A stretch of DNA of 64,000 bases from Veronia pacifica (GTDB lineage Bacteria; Pseudomonadota; Gammaproteobacteria; Enterobacterales; Vibrionaceae): contig NZ_LYBM01000018.1 of NCBI RefSeq assembly GCF_001707825.1, positions 31,231-95,230 on the forward strand. Direction: 5' to 3'. Both the position numbers and the translations under genes were made by a program. Below, piece after piece: positions 63,939 through 64,000 of this stretch. Position 1 is the first letter of the stretch. Each line of letters starts with the position of its first letter. Under the pieces are notes generated by a model. The model was not told the DNA's origin, made no database searches, and was given only the letters and a program-made list of their open reading frames with translations.

Positions 63939-64000
63939 TTTGCCGAACTGATAGCTACGTTAAAAGTGGCTAAGCAGACACTAAAACGGCTCCTATTGGA

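Overview
This is a stretch of core chromosome from a gammaproteobacterium, almost certainly of the Vibrionaceae. The evidence is gene order: mltC-yggX-mutY-trmB-glsB, then hemW-rdgB-yggU-yggT-proC-yggS with divergent pilT-pilU, then ruvX-yqgE-gshB-rsmE-endA-sprT-metK, epd-pgk-fbaA-mscS, ygfZ/sdhE-ygfX, nadB/rpoE-rseABC-lepA-lepB-rnc-era-recO-pdxJ-acpS, barA, and rlmD-relA-mazG-pyrG-eno. The encoded proteins read as close relatives of E. coli and Vibrio orthologues. Genus cannot be fixed from this alone.

Layout. 1-7139: a chemosensory operon (cheA 3' part, two cheW, a soluble triple-PAS receptor, cheR, cheD, cheB), not a flagellar-type cluster. 7140-8610: a minus-strand tRNA block (Phe, Thr, Phe, Asn, then a second Asn with its own promoter) with signs of tandem duplication of the tRNA-Asn unit. 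8612-14061: mltC, yggX, mutY, divergent trmB, glsB and a yggN-like gene. 14083-21113: a minus-strand series with a transglutaminase-like protein that lacks its cysteine, then hemW, rdgB, a DUF4426 gene, yggU, yggT, proC and yggS. 21140-23267: pilT-pilU. 23413-28917: a minus-strand series from ruvX to metK; metK has a clear promoter with MetJ boxes. 29337-31793: a large lipoprotein of unknown role where Vibrio species usually carry tkt. 32162-36766: epd-pgk-fbaA and mscS. 36966-37364: a solitary gcvH. 37447-42219: a small unknown gene, ybaK-type deacylase, ygfZ, sdhE-ygfX and an HBM-type chemoreceptor. 42308-53295: nadB, the sigma-E operon, and the lepA-to-acpS run. 53370-63938: barA, rlmD, relA, mazG, pyrG and eno.

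Most of the window is conserved housekeeping sequence and holds no phage, transposon, CRISPR or defence island that I can see. The parts that stand out are the chemosensory cluster, whose receptor has a repeat-built basic linker ending in a CheR-docking-type pentapeptide; the duplicated tRNA-Asn unit; the tkt-to-lipoprotein replacement; the cysteine-less transglutaminase fold; and several strong RNA hairpins or palindromes outside genes. I did not find a convincing wholly new system.
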